The notes beneath the pieces are model-generated. The model did no database searches and was not told the origin of the DNA. It worked only from the letters and a program-made list of their open reading frames with translations. Below are positions 40,137 through 49,276 of a stretch of 64,000 nt of DNA, one piece after another; the stretch's first letter is position 1; every line of letters starts with the position of its first letter. The position numbers and the translations under genes were made by a program. This stretch comes from Bacteroidales bacterium. Its GTDB lineage: Bacteria > Bacteroidota > Bacteroidia > Bacteroidales > UBA932. The DNA lies in assembly GCA_017437125.1 (NCBI GenBank), contig JAFSBV010000017.1, positions 1-64,000 on the forward strand, written 5' to 3'.

Positions 40137-40957
40137 TGCATGTCCTCCAGATTATTTATCTCCTCCTTGCCGAGGTTCTCCACCACGGTCACATACCTCA
40201 GGGCTCCGAAGTCTTCAAAGAGGTTTATTTCGATTTCATATGTCGCTCCGTTGACTATCCTGGAGTCTCCGGTAGTGCCTAACGGTATGTCAGGAGGGAA
40301 GATTGATGAGTAACCGCTGGTGTAAACCGTGTCCCCGTGATGGAATTCGACGTGGTGAGGTATCTCCCTGAGGACGGCTCCGTTGCTGCTGTAGCCGTTC
40401 CATGCCATCGGGCCCACCGCTCCTTCCTTGCCGAGACGGGCACTGATGTTCATTTCATGATTCTTGAACGACCTGGCATATGAATATTTCCTTCCCACAG
40501 CGTCAATGACTCCGATGGCTCCCTTTCCTGTGATCACGCCCGCACCCTTTGACACACCGTCATCTGAGCCCTTTCCGATGATGATGTAGTTGTGCTGGGT
40601 GTTGTTGCTGATCTTCACGATGGTAGCGGGAATGTATCTGAAATCTCCGGCAATGCCTTCCGGTGACGTGTTGCGCTGGGATGAAAGACTGTCTGCCATC
40701 ATGGATTCCAGCTCGGCGATACGGATTCTGAGCTCATGGTTGTCCTGTGCAAGCGCGTCATTTCTTTTCTTGAGTGAAAAGTAATGCCTTACGTTCTGGG
40801 CTCCTCCCCATACTGTCGCGCTGAAGGCATGGGCTCCTTTCGAGAACCATACGTTCTGGATGGTTCCGTTGTTACGGAGCATATTCAACGCAGCTACCTC
40901 CAAAAGGATGAAGATAGCTGCATTGATGACATGATATATTATATTGCTTCTACGCAA
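40133..40957 (-). CDS. mreC: Rod-shape determining protein MreC
   Basis: The 274-residue product has an N-terminal membrane helix, a coiled coil (KKRNDALAQDNHELRIRIAELESMM, about 62-90) and the two-barrel periplasmic part (TIVKISNNTQHNYIIIGKG; GVITGKGAIGVIDAVG; SGYSSIFPPDIPLGTT). It is the scaffold of the elongasome and activates PBP2. It starts 4 bases after the mreB stop. Confidence 0.92.
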   Translation of the reverse strand: MRRSNIIYHVINAAIFILLEVAALNMLRNNGTIQNVWFSKGAHAFSATVWGGAQNVRHYFSLKKRNDALAQDNHELRIRIAELESMMADSLSSQRNTSPEGIAGDFRYIPATIVKISNNTQHNYIIIGKGSDDGVSKGAGVITGKGAIGVIDAVGRKYSYARSFKNHEMNISARLGKEGAVGPMAWNGYSSNGAVLREIPHHVEFHHGDTVYTSGYSSIFPPDIPLGTTGDSRIVNGATYEIEINLFEDFGALRYVTVVENLGKEEINNLEDMQ

Positions 40958-40961
40958 GGTA

Positions 40962-41984
40962 TTATCTCATGAGGAATGTATAGTTCTCCGTATTCTTGAG
41001 TGCGAGACATGTGCCTCGTGCCACAGCCCTGAGCGGGTCTTCTGCAACATGGAACGGAATGTTGATCTTCTCGGTAAGACGGTCAGCGAGTCCTCTGAGG
41101 AGGGATCCGCCGCCTGCGAGATGGATGCCGTTCTCCACGATGTCCGCATAGAGTTCAGGAGGTGTCTGCTCGAGAACGTGTATGATGCCGCTTTCGATAC
41201 GTGCGACAGACTTGTCAAGGCAGTGTGCGATCTCCTGATGCGTGATCGTAGCATGTACAGGGTGTGCGGTCATGAGGTTGGGACCTGTGATCGCATATGG
41301 CTCCGGCTCGTTCTCGATGTTAGGAATTACGGCTCCGATCGCGATCTTGATCTTCTCTGCGGTGATCTGACCCACCTTGATGTTGTGCTGCTGACGCAGG
41401 TACATCTGGATGTCGTTAGTGAACACGTCACCTGCTACCTTGATCGAATCCTGAACAACGATACCGCCGAGAGAGATGACGGCGATTTCAGTTGTACCAC
41501 CTCCTATGTCAACTACCATGTTTCCCTTAGGTGCCTCGACGTCAAGGCCGATACCGAGGGCTGATGCCATAGGCTCATAGATGAGATATACGTCACGTCC
41601 TCCTGCGTGCTCTGTAGAGTCGCGTACTGCACGGATTTCCACTTCGGTACTTCCCGAAGGGATGCCTACCACGATCTTGAGGTTAGGAGTGAAGAGAGAT
41701 CTGCGTTTGCTGTTTACCTGCTTGATGAATCCGCGGATCATCATCTCGGCCGCGTTGAAGTCGGCGATGACTCCGTCCTTGAGAGGTCGGATGGTCTTGA
41801 TGCCCGGATTCTCCCTTTCCTGCATGAGCTTCGCCTTCTGTCCGAGGGCGAGAGCCTTGCCGGTGCTGTTGTCGATAGCCACGATGCTCGGCTCGTCAAG
41901 AACGATCTGGTCATTCTGGAAAATGACCGTATTCGCCGTGCCGAGGTCGATCGCAAGCTCCTGTGTCAAAAATGAAAATCCCAT
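40962..41984 (-). CDS. mreB: Rod-shape determining protein MreB
   Basis: The 340-residue bacterial actin starts at 41984 (MGFSFLTQELAIDLGTANT); the frame extends far upstream but that part is not coding. DLGTANT (phosphate 1), VVDIGGGTTEIAVISLGG (phosphate 2) and LAGGGSLLRGL (adenosine) are present. Its filaments direct side-wall synthesis. It leads the operon mreB-mreC-mreD-mrdA-rodA, with gaps of 4 to 5 bases or overlaps. Confidence 0.97.
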   Translation of the reverse strand: MGFSFLTQELAIDLGTANTVIFQNDQIVLDEPSIVAIDNSTGKALALGQKAKLMQERENPGIKTIRPLKDGVIADFNAAEMMIRGFIKQVNSKRRSLFTPNLKIVVGIPSGSTEVEIRAVRDSTEHAGGRDVYLIYEPMASALGIGLDVEAPKGNMVVDIGGGTTEIAVISLGGIVVQDSIKVAGDVFTNDIQMYLRQQHNIKVGQITAEKIKIAIGAVIPNIENEPEPYAITGPNLMTAHPVHATITHQEIAHCLDKSVARIESGIIHVLEQTPPELYADIVENGIHLAGGGSLLRGLADRLTEKINIPFHVAEDPLRAVARGTCLALKNTENYTFLMR

Positions 41985-42077
41985 ATCTTTTGTATCTTTT
42001 TTTCGATTAAATAAAATAGCGCGTAAAATTACAAAAAAACTCCCAATAAATGAGGTTAAATTTTCATAAACTCTTAT

Positions 42078-42085
42078 TATTTTTG
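42078..42085 (+). promoter_or_regulatory. -7 promoter element for ispD
   Basis: TATTTTTG fits TAnnTTTG, 13 bases before the ispD start. This implies a near-leaderless transcript. No -33 box is clear. Confidence 0.4.
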
Positions 42086-42098
42086 TGAAAACGAAAAT

Positions 42099-42806
42099 AT
42101 GATGATGGAAAGGAAGAAATTTGTGATAATCATGGCGGCAGGAAGCGGCACCAGAATGGGAGCGGACATGCCCAAGCAGTTCCTCGAACTTGATGGCAAG
42201 GCCATACTTCAGAAGACCATAGAGGTTTTCCTTGAAGCCTGTCCCGGAATTTCGGTGATCACGGTTCTTCCGCAGGATCATATCGCTTACTGGAGAAATT
42301 ACTGTCTTGAACGAAACTTCATATGTCCTCAGATTCTCGTGCATGGAGGCATAACACGCTTTCATTCAGTACGTAACGCCTTGGAAAGAGTTCCTGACGG
42401 TGCTGTAGTGGCCGTTCATGACGGTGTGCGTCCTCTTCTGTCTCCCGGTCTGGTCAGGGATATCTTCAAGAAGGCTGAGGAAAAGCCTGCTGTCATACCG
42501 GTGGTTCCGTGCGTCGATACGATGAAGGTACTTGAGATGAAGGACGGGGAACTTTCGGCGATTCCTGGAGCAACGGCTGACCGTTCGGTTCTTTACGGAG
42601 CCCAGACGCCTCAGGTCTTTCATTCCGAAATCCTGAAGGAGGCTTATTCCATGGCATATGACACGTCGTTCACAGATGACGCTTCAGTCCTTGAGAAATA
42701 TGGAAAAAGCCTCTCGTTCATGATAGGCGAGAGGCTTAATATAAAGATAACCACAAGGGAAGACCTTCTGCTTGCCCGGGCTATGATTTCCTTGAACAAG
42801 GATTAG
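42099..42806 (+). CDS. ispD: 2-C-methyl-D-erythritol 4-phosphate cytidylyltransferase
   Basis: The 235-residue enzyme of the MEP isoprenoid route has IMAAGSGTRMG with KQFLELDGK (about 11-33) for CTP binding. VHDGVRPLLSP, VVPCVDTMK and TPQVFHSEIL are also IspD family blocks. Starts MMM give three possible Met; the first is listed. The 3' end overlaps the converging Lrp gene by 4 bases. Confidence 0.93.
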   Translation: MMMERKKFVIIMAAGSGTRMGADMPKQFLELDGKAILQKTIEVFLEACPGISVITVLPQDHIAYWRNYCLERNFICPQILVHGGITRFHSVRNALERVPDGAVVAVHDGVRPLLSPGLVRDIFKKAEEKPAVIPVVPCVDTMKVLEMKDGELSAIPGATADRSVLYGAQTPQVFHSEILKEAYSMAYDTSFTDDASVLEKYGKSLSFMIGERLNIKITTREDLLLARAMISLNKD

Positions 42807-43324
42807 TCCTTGTATTCTTTCCTGCTTTTCTTTATGCTGGCCGAGAAACTGGTGTTCTGATACTCCTTTACCCATACCTGACGTTCGATCGCCTGGTCGA
42901 GCGATATCTGAGTCTCTGTCTGCTGCACATAAGGTATCTTCTGAATCGTGTTCAGGAGGATCTGCATGAGGTGATCATGGTCGAAGCAGAAGAGTTTTAT
43001 AAGCAGTGCGTGCTTTCCGGTTACAAAATGACACTCCACAATCTCGGAAATCTTCTTGAAAGACTCTATTACCTCAGGGTATTTGTTAGCTTCCGAAAGC
43101 GATACGCTTACAAATGCACATACGTTCAGTCCGAGTGCCTGAGGCTTCACGAGAAGTCGTGAGCCCGTAATGACGCCGTTTGTCTCTAACCTTTTGACTC
43201 TCTGGTGGATAGCTGCTCCTGATACACCGCACTCACGTGCTATCTCGAGGAATGGCATTCTGGCGTTCTTGACCAGGAACGAAAGTATCTTCTGGTCAAT
43301 GTGGTCTATCTGATAGTTCGACAT
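42803..43324 (-). CDS. Lrp/AsnC family transcriptional regulator (topA-side)
   Basis: The 173-residue product has a winged helix (IDQKILSFLVKNARMPFLEIARECGVSGAAIHQRVKRLETNGVI, split about 9-52) and a RAM domain (TGKHALLIKLFCFDHDHLMQIL). A basic tail (SASIKKSRKEYKD) exceeds the usual end by about 15 residues. It lies behind a very long palindrome, which could be its own operator. The two Lrp proteins in this window are only moderately alike and presumably sense different ligands. Confidence 0.9.
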   Translation of the reverse strand: MSNYQIDHIDQKILSFLVKNARMPFLEIARECGVSGAAIHQRVKRLETNGVITGSRLLVKPQALGLNVCAFVSVSLSEANKYPEVIESFKKISEIVECHFVTGKHALLIKLFCFDHDHLMQILLNTIQKIPYVQQTETQISLDQAIERQVWVKEYQNTSFSASIKKSRKEYKD

Positions 43325-43347
43325 AATGTAACAGTTTATAACGTTTC

Positions 43348-43396
43348 CGACCGCTAATTTAGTGACAAAATATAAAATGTCAAAAATTAGCGGTCG
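43348..43396. promoter_or_regulatory. Long nested palindrome between topA and the Lrp gene
   Basis: CGACCGCTAATTT (43348-43360) is the perfect inverse of 43384-43396. In the 23-base space TGACA (43363-43367) is the inverse of TGTCA (43378-43382), around AAATATAAAA. The 18 paired positions could form a terminator for topA (a weak T-run, TTTTT, lies on the topA side), an Lrp operator, or both. Confidence 0.6.
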
Positions 43397-43416
43397 AAAA
43401 ATAACATTTTTTAATA

Positions 43417-45729
43417 TTACTTACGTCTTTTCTTACGCCCTGTAGGTTCTGTCGATGCTATGATTTCCTTGCACTTATCTTCTGTAAGCTCTGCAGGGTC
43501 AGTTCCCTTAGGTATCTTGTAGTTGTTTCCGGCGTGCTTGATATATGGGCCGTAAGCTCCGTTTATGACCTGTATGTCACTGTCCTTGAACTCGGAAATC
43601 AGACCTCCGGTATTGCTGCTGAGACTGTCTGTTATGAGCTTTATGCATGTGTCGAGATCGACCTTGAGGGGATCGGTTCCTCTTGGAAGAGACACATTCT
43701 TTCCGTTGTATTTGAGGTATGGACCGAAGCGTCCTTTAGTACATATGATATCTATTCCTTCATACTGGCCTACTGTGCGTGGGAGCTCGAAAAGCTTCAG
43801 AGCCTCTTCAAGGGTGATGCTTTCGATGAGCTGACCTGGAGCCAGACTTGCATACTGTCTGTTCTCGCCGTCACCTTTCTGGACGTAAGGTCCGTACTGG
43901 CCGAAACGTGCCACAAGCGGCTGTCCGTCAGAAGGATCCATGCCAAGATCACGGCTGACATGGCTGTATTCCTTGTTGGAAAGCGTCTCCTGTATCCTGG
44001 TATGGAAAGGACCGTAGAAGCTGCTTATGACGCTGTTCCACTCCTGTTCTCCTTCTGCAATGCTGTCGAAATCCTTCTCCACATTGGCTGTGAAGCTGTA
44101 GTCCATTACGGTTTCGAAGTTCTTTGTCAGGTAGTCGGTCACTATCATTCCGATATCCTGAGGCAGAAGCCTTCCCTTCTCGGCTCCGACTGTTTCGGTC
44201 TTGGATGCCGACTTGATGACTCCGTTCTTGAGAGACAGGTTGGTCACGCTGTGCTTTTCTCCCGGCTTGTCTCCCTTGATGATATATCCTCTTCCCTTTG
44301 TGAGGGTCGAGATGGTAGGGGCATATGTTGAAGGACGGCCGATGCCGAGTTCTTCAAGCTTCTTAACGAGAGTGGCTTCAGAATAGCGGGCCGGAGCTGA
44401 AGTGAACTTGCACTCTGCGGTGATGCCGTTTTCATGCATTTCAGCTCCTGTGTTCATTTCAGGAAGTATGATCATCTCGTCGTCCTGTGACGGTTCGTCA
44501 GTACTCTCCATGTACAGCTTGAGGAAACCATCGAACAGAACCTGGCTGGCCTGTACGTTGAATTTTTCCTCACCCTTGTCTGAAGATACCTTTATATCGG
44601 TCTTGAGGATGCGTGCGTCAGACATCTGTGATGCGACCGTACGCTTCCAGATGAGCTCGTAGAGCTTCTTTTCCTGAGGAGTTCCTTCGATTTCGGTATT
44701 CTCGATATATGTAGGACGGATCGCCTCATGAGCCTCCTGGGCACCTTTGGCCTTTGTCTTATACTGCCTTACCTTTGAATATTCCTCACCGAAATTATCG
44801 CATATGTATTTCTTGGCGGTGTTGATGGCCAATGAGGAAAGGTTGGTGGAGTCGGTTCTCATGTAAGTGATGAGTCCGTGCTCATACAGCCTCTGTGCGA
44901 TGCTCATGGTCTGACTGACTGAAAGCCTGAGCTTTCTGGCAGCCTCCTGCTGGAGTGTCGAGGTGGTGAAAGGGGCGGCCGGAGTCCTTGTTCCCTCCTT
45001 CTTCTCGATGCTGCTTATCGTGAATCTTGCTCCGATCTGTCTCTCAAGGTATTCGCGGGCAGATTCCATGTCAGGGAAGCGTCTGTCAAGCGTCGCCTTT
45101 ACAAGAGTCTTTTCAGGAGTACCCTCAGGATGGAAGATAGCGTCGATCCTGTAGTATGATTCATGGTTGAAAGCGAGGATCTCCCTTTCCCTATCTACTA
45201 CAAGGCGCAGGGCCACAGACTGGACGCGGCCAGCGGAAAGCTTCGGCTGTATCTTTCTCCACAATACGGGTGAGAGCTCGAAGCCTACGAGTCTGTCAAG
45301 CACTCTGCGTGCCTGCTGTGCGTTCACCAGGCTCATGTCGATTTCGCGAGGATTCTCGATTGCGTTGAGAATGGCTGTCTTTGTGATTTCATGGAATACG
45401 ATACGCTTCGTATTTTCAGCCTGCAGTCCGAGAGTTTCGTAAAGATGCCATGAAATAGCCTCTCCCTCTCGGTCTTCATCGGATGCGAGCCATACGGTCT
45501 CTGCCTCCTTTGCCGCCTTCTTCAGGTCAGCTACAACCTTCTTCTTGTCTGCGGGAATGACGTAATCCGGCTGGAATCCGTTTGCAACGTCTATGCTGAG
45601 TTCGCTTTCGTGAAGATCACGTATGTGTCCGAAGCTGGACTTCACTGTAAAGTCCTTTCCGAGAAATTTCTGAATTGTCCCAGCCTTCGCCGGGGACTCT
45701 ACAATAACAAGATTTTTTCCTTCCATCAT
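43417..45729 (-). CDS. topA: DNA topoisomerase I
   Basis: The 770-residue type IA enzyme relaxes negative supercoils. The Toprim domain has IVESPAKAGTIQKFLG and SDEDREGEAISWHL. AGRVQSVALRLVVDRE follows, and the active Tyr is in LITYMRTDSTNLS (about 290). The C-terminus lacks Cys4 zinc fingers and instead has repeated GPYxKxxGxNxxxPxGTDP units (at about 668, 735), the topo I C-repeat type found in many Bacteroidota. A Lys/Arg tail (GRKKRRK) ends it. MM at the start leaves a one-codon choice. Confidence 0.96.
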   Translation of the reverse strand: MMEGKNLVIVESPAKAGTIQKFLGKDFTVKSSFGHIRDLHESELSIDVANGFQPDYVIPADKKKVVADLKKAAKEAETVWLASDEDREGEAISWHLYETLGLQAENTKRIVFHEITKTAILNAIENPREIDMSLVNAQQARRVLDRLVGFELSPVLWRKIQPKLSAGRVQSVALRLVVDREREILAFNHESYYRIDAIFHPEGTPEKTLVKATLDRRFPDMESAREYLERQIGARFTISSIEKKEGTRTPAAPFTTSTLQQEAARKLRLSVSQTMSIAQRLYEHGLITYMRTDSTNLSSLAINTAKKYICDNFGEEYSKVRQYKTKAKGAQEAHEAIRPTYIENTEIEGTPQEKKLYELIWKRTVASQMSDARILKTDIKVSSDKGEEKFNVQASQVLFDGFLKLYMESTDEPSQDDEMIILPEMNTGAEMHENGITAECKFTSAPARYSEATLVKKLEELGIGRPSTYAPTISTLTKGRGYIIKGDKPGEKHSVTNLSLKNGVIKSASKTETVGAEKGRLLPQDIGMIVTDYLTKNFETVMDYSFTANVEKDFDSIAEGEQEWNSVISSFYGPFHTRIQETLSNKEYSHVSRDLGMDPSDGQPLVARFGQYGPYVQKGDGENRQYASLAPGQLIESITLEEALKLFELPRTVGQYEGIDIICTKGRFGPYLKYNGKNVSLPRGTDPLKVDLDTCIKLITDSLSSNTGGLISEFKDSDIQVINGAYGPYIKHAGNNYKIPKGTDPAELTEDKCKEIIASTEPTGRKKRRK

Positions 45730-45804
45730 GCTCTAAAACCTCCAGTTTTTCAAAAGAAAGTGCAAAGTAAGGCACAAATCGGGCAATTTTCCAAATTTTG
45801 TTGT

Positions 45805-45812
45805 TAATTTTG
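45805..45812 (+). promoter_or_regulatory. -7 promoter element for the PBP1A gene
   Basis: TAATTTTG fits TAnnTTTG. It predicts a transcript starting near 45819, with a 62-base leader that contains the hairpin at 45840-45860. Confidence 0.5.
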
Positions 45813-45839
45813 TCATCTTGTACCGGGGTGTTCCGGACT

Positions 45840-45860
45840 GTCACCTAAAGGTGACTTTTT
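45840..45860 (+). terminator. Terminator-like hairpin in the PBP1A leader
   Basis: GTCACC (45840-45845) and GGTGAC (45850-45855) form a perfect stem around TAAA, followed by five T. It lies only 21 bases before the ATG. An attenuator, mRNA-stabilising stem, or a chance terminator for readthrough are the options. Confidence 0.5.
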
Positions 45861-45880
45861 ATAAAGAAAATTATGATATT

Positions 45881-48235
45881 ATGAAAGATACGACAAGAAA
45901 GAAGATTGTCAGATGGTTCTGGGGTCTGTTCGCTGCAGGAGTCATGGCTGTTGTCCTGCTTCTTGCTGCTGTATGGGCCTTTGCAGACATACCTTCGTTT
46001 GAGGAGCTTGAGAATCCTGACAGCAAGCTCGCAACCCAGGTGATTTCGGCTGATGGAGAGACCATCACGACCTTCCATATCGAGAACAGATCATTCGTCA
46101 CATATGACGAGCTTTCACCGAATCTGGTGAATGCCGCTGTCGCGACAGAGGATGTCCGTTTCTATAACCATTCGGGAATAGACTTCAAGAGTCTCGGACG
46201 TGTAATCTTCAAGACCTTGCTTGGAGGTGATTCCAGCCAGGGAGGAGGAAGTACCATCACCCAGCAGCTCGCCAAGACCCTCTATCCGCGTGAGGATGTC
46301 AGCAGCAGGATCCCGGGTGTGTCCATGCTCAAGATGGTCTGGATCAAGCTGAAGGAGTGGATTACAGCCGTGAAGCTGGAGCGCAACTACACGAAGGAGG
46401 AGATTATGAACATGTACATGAATCAGGTCTTCTTCGGCAGCAACGCATATGGAATCAAGGCCGCTGCACAGACATTCTTCGGAAAGAATCCTATAGATCT
46501 CACCGTAGAGGAAAGTGCTACGCTCGTGGGAATGGTCAACAAGCCTACACGATATAATCCCGCTCTCAATCCTGACAAGTCCCTGACCAGAAGGAATTTC
46601 GTCATATCTCAGATGGCTAAGGCCGGATTCATTACTGAAACGGAGCGTGACTCGATCGTCCAGGTCCCTATTACCCTTTCATATCAGATACAGGACCATA
46701 ATGCCGGTATCGGACCATATTTCAGGGACATGCTCAGGCGTACCATGAACGCGAAGGAGCCTAAGCGCTCGTCATACAACCAGTATGAGGATTATGTCGT
46801 GGATTCCCTTCTTTGGGCTGATGACCAGCTCTACGGATGGCTCAACAAGAACAAGAAGGCTGACGGAACATCATATAATCTTGACAAGGACGGTCTGAGG
46901 ATATATACCACCATCGACTCCCGTATGCAGAAATATGCTGAAGAGGCCGTTGCGGAGCATCTTGGAAAAGACCTTCAGAAGAGTTTCTGGAGGGATCTCA
47001 GATGGAAGACCAACAAGCCTTTCTCGAATGATGTCGATCAGCAGACCATCGATCAGCTCATGAAGCAGGCGAGACGCTGGAGCGACAGATACCGTATCAT
47101 GAAGAACAACGGTGCATCCGAGTCGCAGATACGCAAGAGCTTCGACGAGCCGGTGAAGATGAGGGTGTTCGCATGGAACAAGAACGGCTACATCGATACC
47201 GTGATGACTCCGAATGACTCCATTAAATACTATAAGTCGCATCTTCGCGCGGCATTCATGGCTATCGAGCCGGAGACAGGACATGTCAAGGCATATGTCG
47301 GCGGACCGAACTACCGTTATTTCAAATATGACAATGTACGTCAGGGCAAGCGCCAGGTGGGATCGACCATCAAGCCTTTCCTTTATACTCTTGCCATGCA
47401 GGAGGGCATGAGCCCATGTGACAAGGTGGTGAACGTGCCGCAGACCTTCATAGTCAATGAAGACGAGACATGGACACCGGCAAGTACGGACAAGGATGAA
47501 TGGATCGGTCAGACAGTCACTTTGAAATGGGGACTGACGAAGAGTTCGAACAACATTTCAGCCTATCTCATGAAGCAGTACGGCCCTGAGGCTATGGTCG
47601 AGATGATGAGGAAGATGGGTATCGGATGTTACCTCGACCCTGTCAACTCGCTTTGCGTGGGAGCAGCGGATATATCTGTATATGAAATGGTTGCGGCATA
47701 TAACAGCTTCCCTTCACGCGGAGTGTATGTGTCTCCGATTTTCGTTACCAGGATAGAGGACAGCATGGGTAACGTGCTGGGTGAATTCAATAATCAGAAG
47801 CGTGAGGCCATCAGCGAATATACAGCCTTCCTTATGGCGAACCTCATGCAGGGAGTCGTGAACAGCGGTACGGGAGTCCGTCTGCGTGCAAAGTATGGCC
47901 TTAAGGGAGAGATCGCCGGAAAGACAGGAACGACAAATGACCAGTCCGACGGATGGTTCATCGGATATACCCCTTCGCTGACGGCAGGCGTGTGGGTCGG
48001 TGCGGAAGACCGTCAGGTTCACTTCGAATCACTTTCTCTCGGAGGCGGATCGAACATGGCCCTGCCTATCTGGGGACTCTTCATGCAGAAGTGCCGCAAG
48101 GATGCCTCTCTCAAGATGGATGAGAATGAGACATTCATAGCTCCTCCGGGCATATCCCTCAATCTGGATTGTGACGGAAGCGATGCGGATGCTTCCGTGA
48201 AGGCTGAGGAAAGTACAGATTATTTCTTTGAATGA
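45881..48235 (+). CDS. ponA: Class A penicillin-binding protein (PBP1A)
   Basis: The 784-residue product starts at 45881 (MKDTTRKKIVRWFW), giving a cytoplasmic tail and a membrane anchor. The GT51 glycosyltransferase domain has ATEDVRFYNHSGID (catalytic Glu), GGSTITQQLAKTL and MNQVFFGSNAYGIKAAAQ. The transpeptidase has VGSTIKPFLY (SxxK), SSNN (SxN) and GKTGTTND (KTG). It polymerises and crosslinks murein. Its stop overlaps the ddl start (ATGATG), a sign of coupling. Confidence 0.95.
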   Translation: MKDTTRKKIVRWFWGLFAAGVMAVVLLLAAVWAFADIPSFEELENPDSKLATQVISADGETITTFHIENRSFVTYDELSPNLVNAAVATEDVRFYNHSGIDFKSLGRVIFKTLLGGDSSQGGGSTITQQLAKTLYPREDVSSRIPGVSMLKMVWIKLKEWITAVKLERNYTKEEIMNMYMNQVFFGSNAYGIKAAAQTFFGKNPIDLTVEESATLVGMVNKPTRYNPALNPDKSLTRRNFVISQMAKAGFITETERDSIVQVPITLSYQIQDHNAGIGPYFRDMLRRTMNAKEPKRSSYNQYEDYVVDSLLWADDQLYGWLNKNKKADGTSYNLDKDGLRIYTTIDSRMQKYAEEAVAEHLGKDLQKSFWRDLRWKTNKPFSNDVDQQTIDQLMKQARRWSDRYRIMKNNGASESQIRKSFDEPVKMRVFAWNKNGYIDTVMTPNDSIKYYKSHLRAAFMAIEPETGHVKAYVGGPNYRYFKYDNVRQGKRQVGSTIKPFLYTLAMQEGMSPCDKVVNVPQTFIVNEDETWTPASTDKDEWIGQTVTLKWGLTKSSNNISAYLMKQYGPEAMVEMMRKMGIGCYLDPVNSLCVGAADISVYEMVAAYNSFPSRGVYVSPIFVTRIEDSMGNVLGEFNNQKREAISEYTAFLMANLMQGVVNSGTGVRLRAKYGLKGEIAGKTGTTNDQSDGWFIGYTPSLTAGVWVGAEDRQVHFESLSLGGGSNMALPIWGLFMQKCRKDASLKMDENETFIAPPGISLNLDCDGSDADASVKAEESTDYFFE

Positions 48236-49242
48236 TGAAGAACATTGCAGTAATATATGGAAGCGACTCTTCCGAGTGGGAGGTGTCGGTAAGAAGCGGA
48301 GAGTTTACCGCTTCACAGATGGATGGTGAAAGATATGATGTCTATGAGATATTTGCCAGATTCGGCGAATGGTCTCTGGCGGCATACAGGAAGGGAGGCT
48401 CTGAAAGGCATGTCTTCCCGGATGGTTCGCGTCCGCAGATCGACAAGACGGATTTTTCCGTAATGCTTGACGGCGTGAAGGTGAAGTTTGAATATGCTTA
48501 TATCATGCAGCATGGAACCCCTGGAGAGAACGGTCTCATGCAGGGTTATCTCGAGATGCTGGGCGTGCCTCACAGCGGATGCAACGCCTTTGTGTCGTCT
48601 ATCACCTTCGATAAGTTCTCATGCAAGAGCTACCTCAAGGACGTTGACTTCGTAAAATGTGCCGACGATATTTTCCTGCGTAAGGGAGAGGCTGTAGAAG
48701 GACTGGCACAGAAGGCTGCCGACAGGCTGGGGCTTCCTATGTTTGTCAAGCCTACGGACGGAGGAAGCAGCTTCGGAGTGACCAAGGTGAAGTCTGTCGA
48801 GGATTTTGACAAGGCTGTGGAATATGCCTTCTCCGAGGGAAACATGCTCATAGCCGAGGCTGCGATAGTGGGACGTGAGCTTACATGTGCCGTTTATCAG
48901 AAGGGTGGCGTGAATGTGGCTCTTCCTGTGATTGAGATCATTACCGAAAACGAATTCTTCGACTACGAGGCTAAATACAACGGACACAGCAAGGAGGTAT
49001 GTCCGGCTCAGATTCCGGATGCTCTCAGGATCGAGATACAGGAGACTTCGAAGAAGATATATGCACATCTCGGCTGTTCCGGACTGGTACGTGTGGACTA
49101 TATCTGTGCCGAGGACGGCCTTTACTTCCTTGAAGTCAATACGATACCGGGAATGACCTCCGCTTCTCTCGTACCTCAGATGGTCCGTGCGGCAGGAATG
49201 GACATGACATCTTTCCTTACTGCAATCATTGAAAATTCATAA
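48232..49242 (+). CDS. ddl: D-alanine-D-alanine ligase
   Basis: The 336-residue ATP-grasp ligase has HGTPGENGLMQGYLEMLGVPHSG (about 94-115), KPTDGGSSFGVTKV, the DYEAKYNGHSKEV loop (Tyr and Lys favouring D-Ala over D-lactate) and VDYICAEDGLYFLEVNTIPGMT. It makes the dipeptide that PBPs later crosslink. The first Met is taken; a second follows at once. Coupled to ponA through a 4-base overlap. Confidence 0.95.
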   Translation: MMKNIAVIYGSDSSEWEVSVRSGEFTASQMDGERYDVYEIFARFGEWSLAAYRKGGSERHVFPDGSRPQIDKTDFSVMLDGVKVKFEYAYIMQHGTPGENGLMQGYLEMLGVPHSGCNAFVSSITFDKFSCKSYLKDVDFVKCADDIFLRKGEAVEGLAQKAADRLGLPMFVKPTDGGSSFGVTKVKSVEDFDKAVEYAFSEGNMLIAEAAIVGRELTCAVYQKGGVNVALPVIEIITENEFFDYEAKYNGHSKEVCPAQIPDALRIEIQETSKKIYAHLGCSGLVRVDYICAEDGLYFLEVNTIPGMTSASLVPQMVRAAGMDMTSFLTAIIENS

Positions 49243-49276
49243 GCCTGCCTTCGTACTGACCCGGGACTGTCATTAT

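Noticed and set aside
41985-42365. Long N-terminal extension of MreB
   Set aside because: It runs over the ispD start and promoter region and has no resemblance to actin-like proteins.
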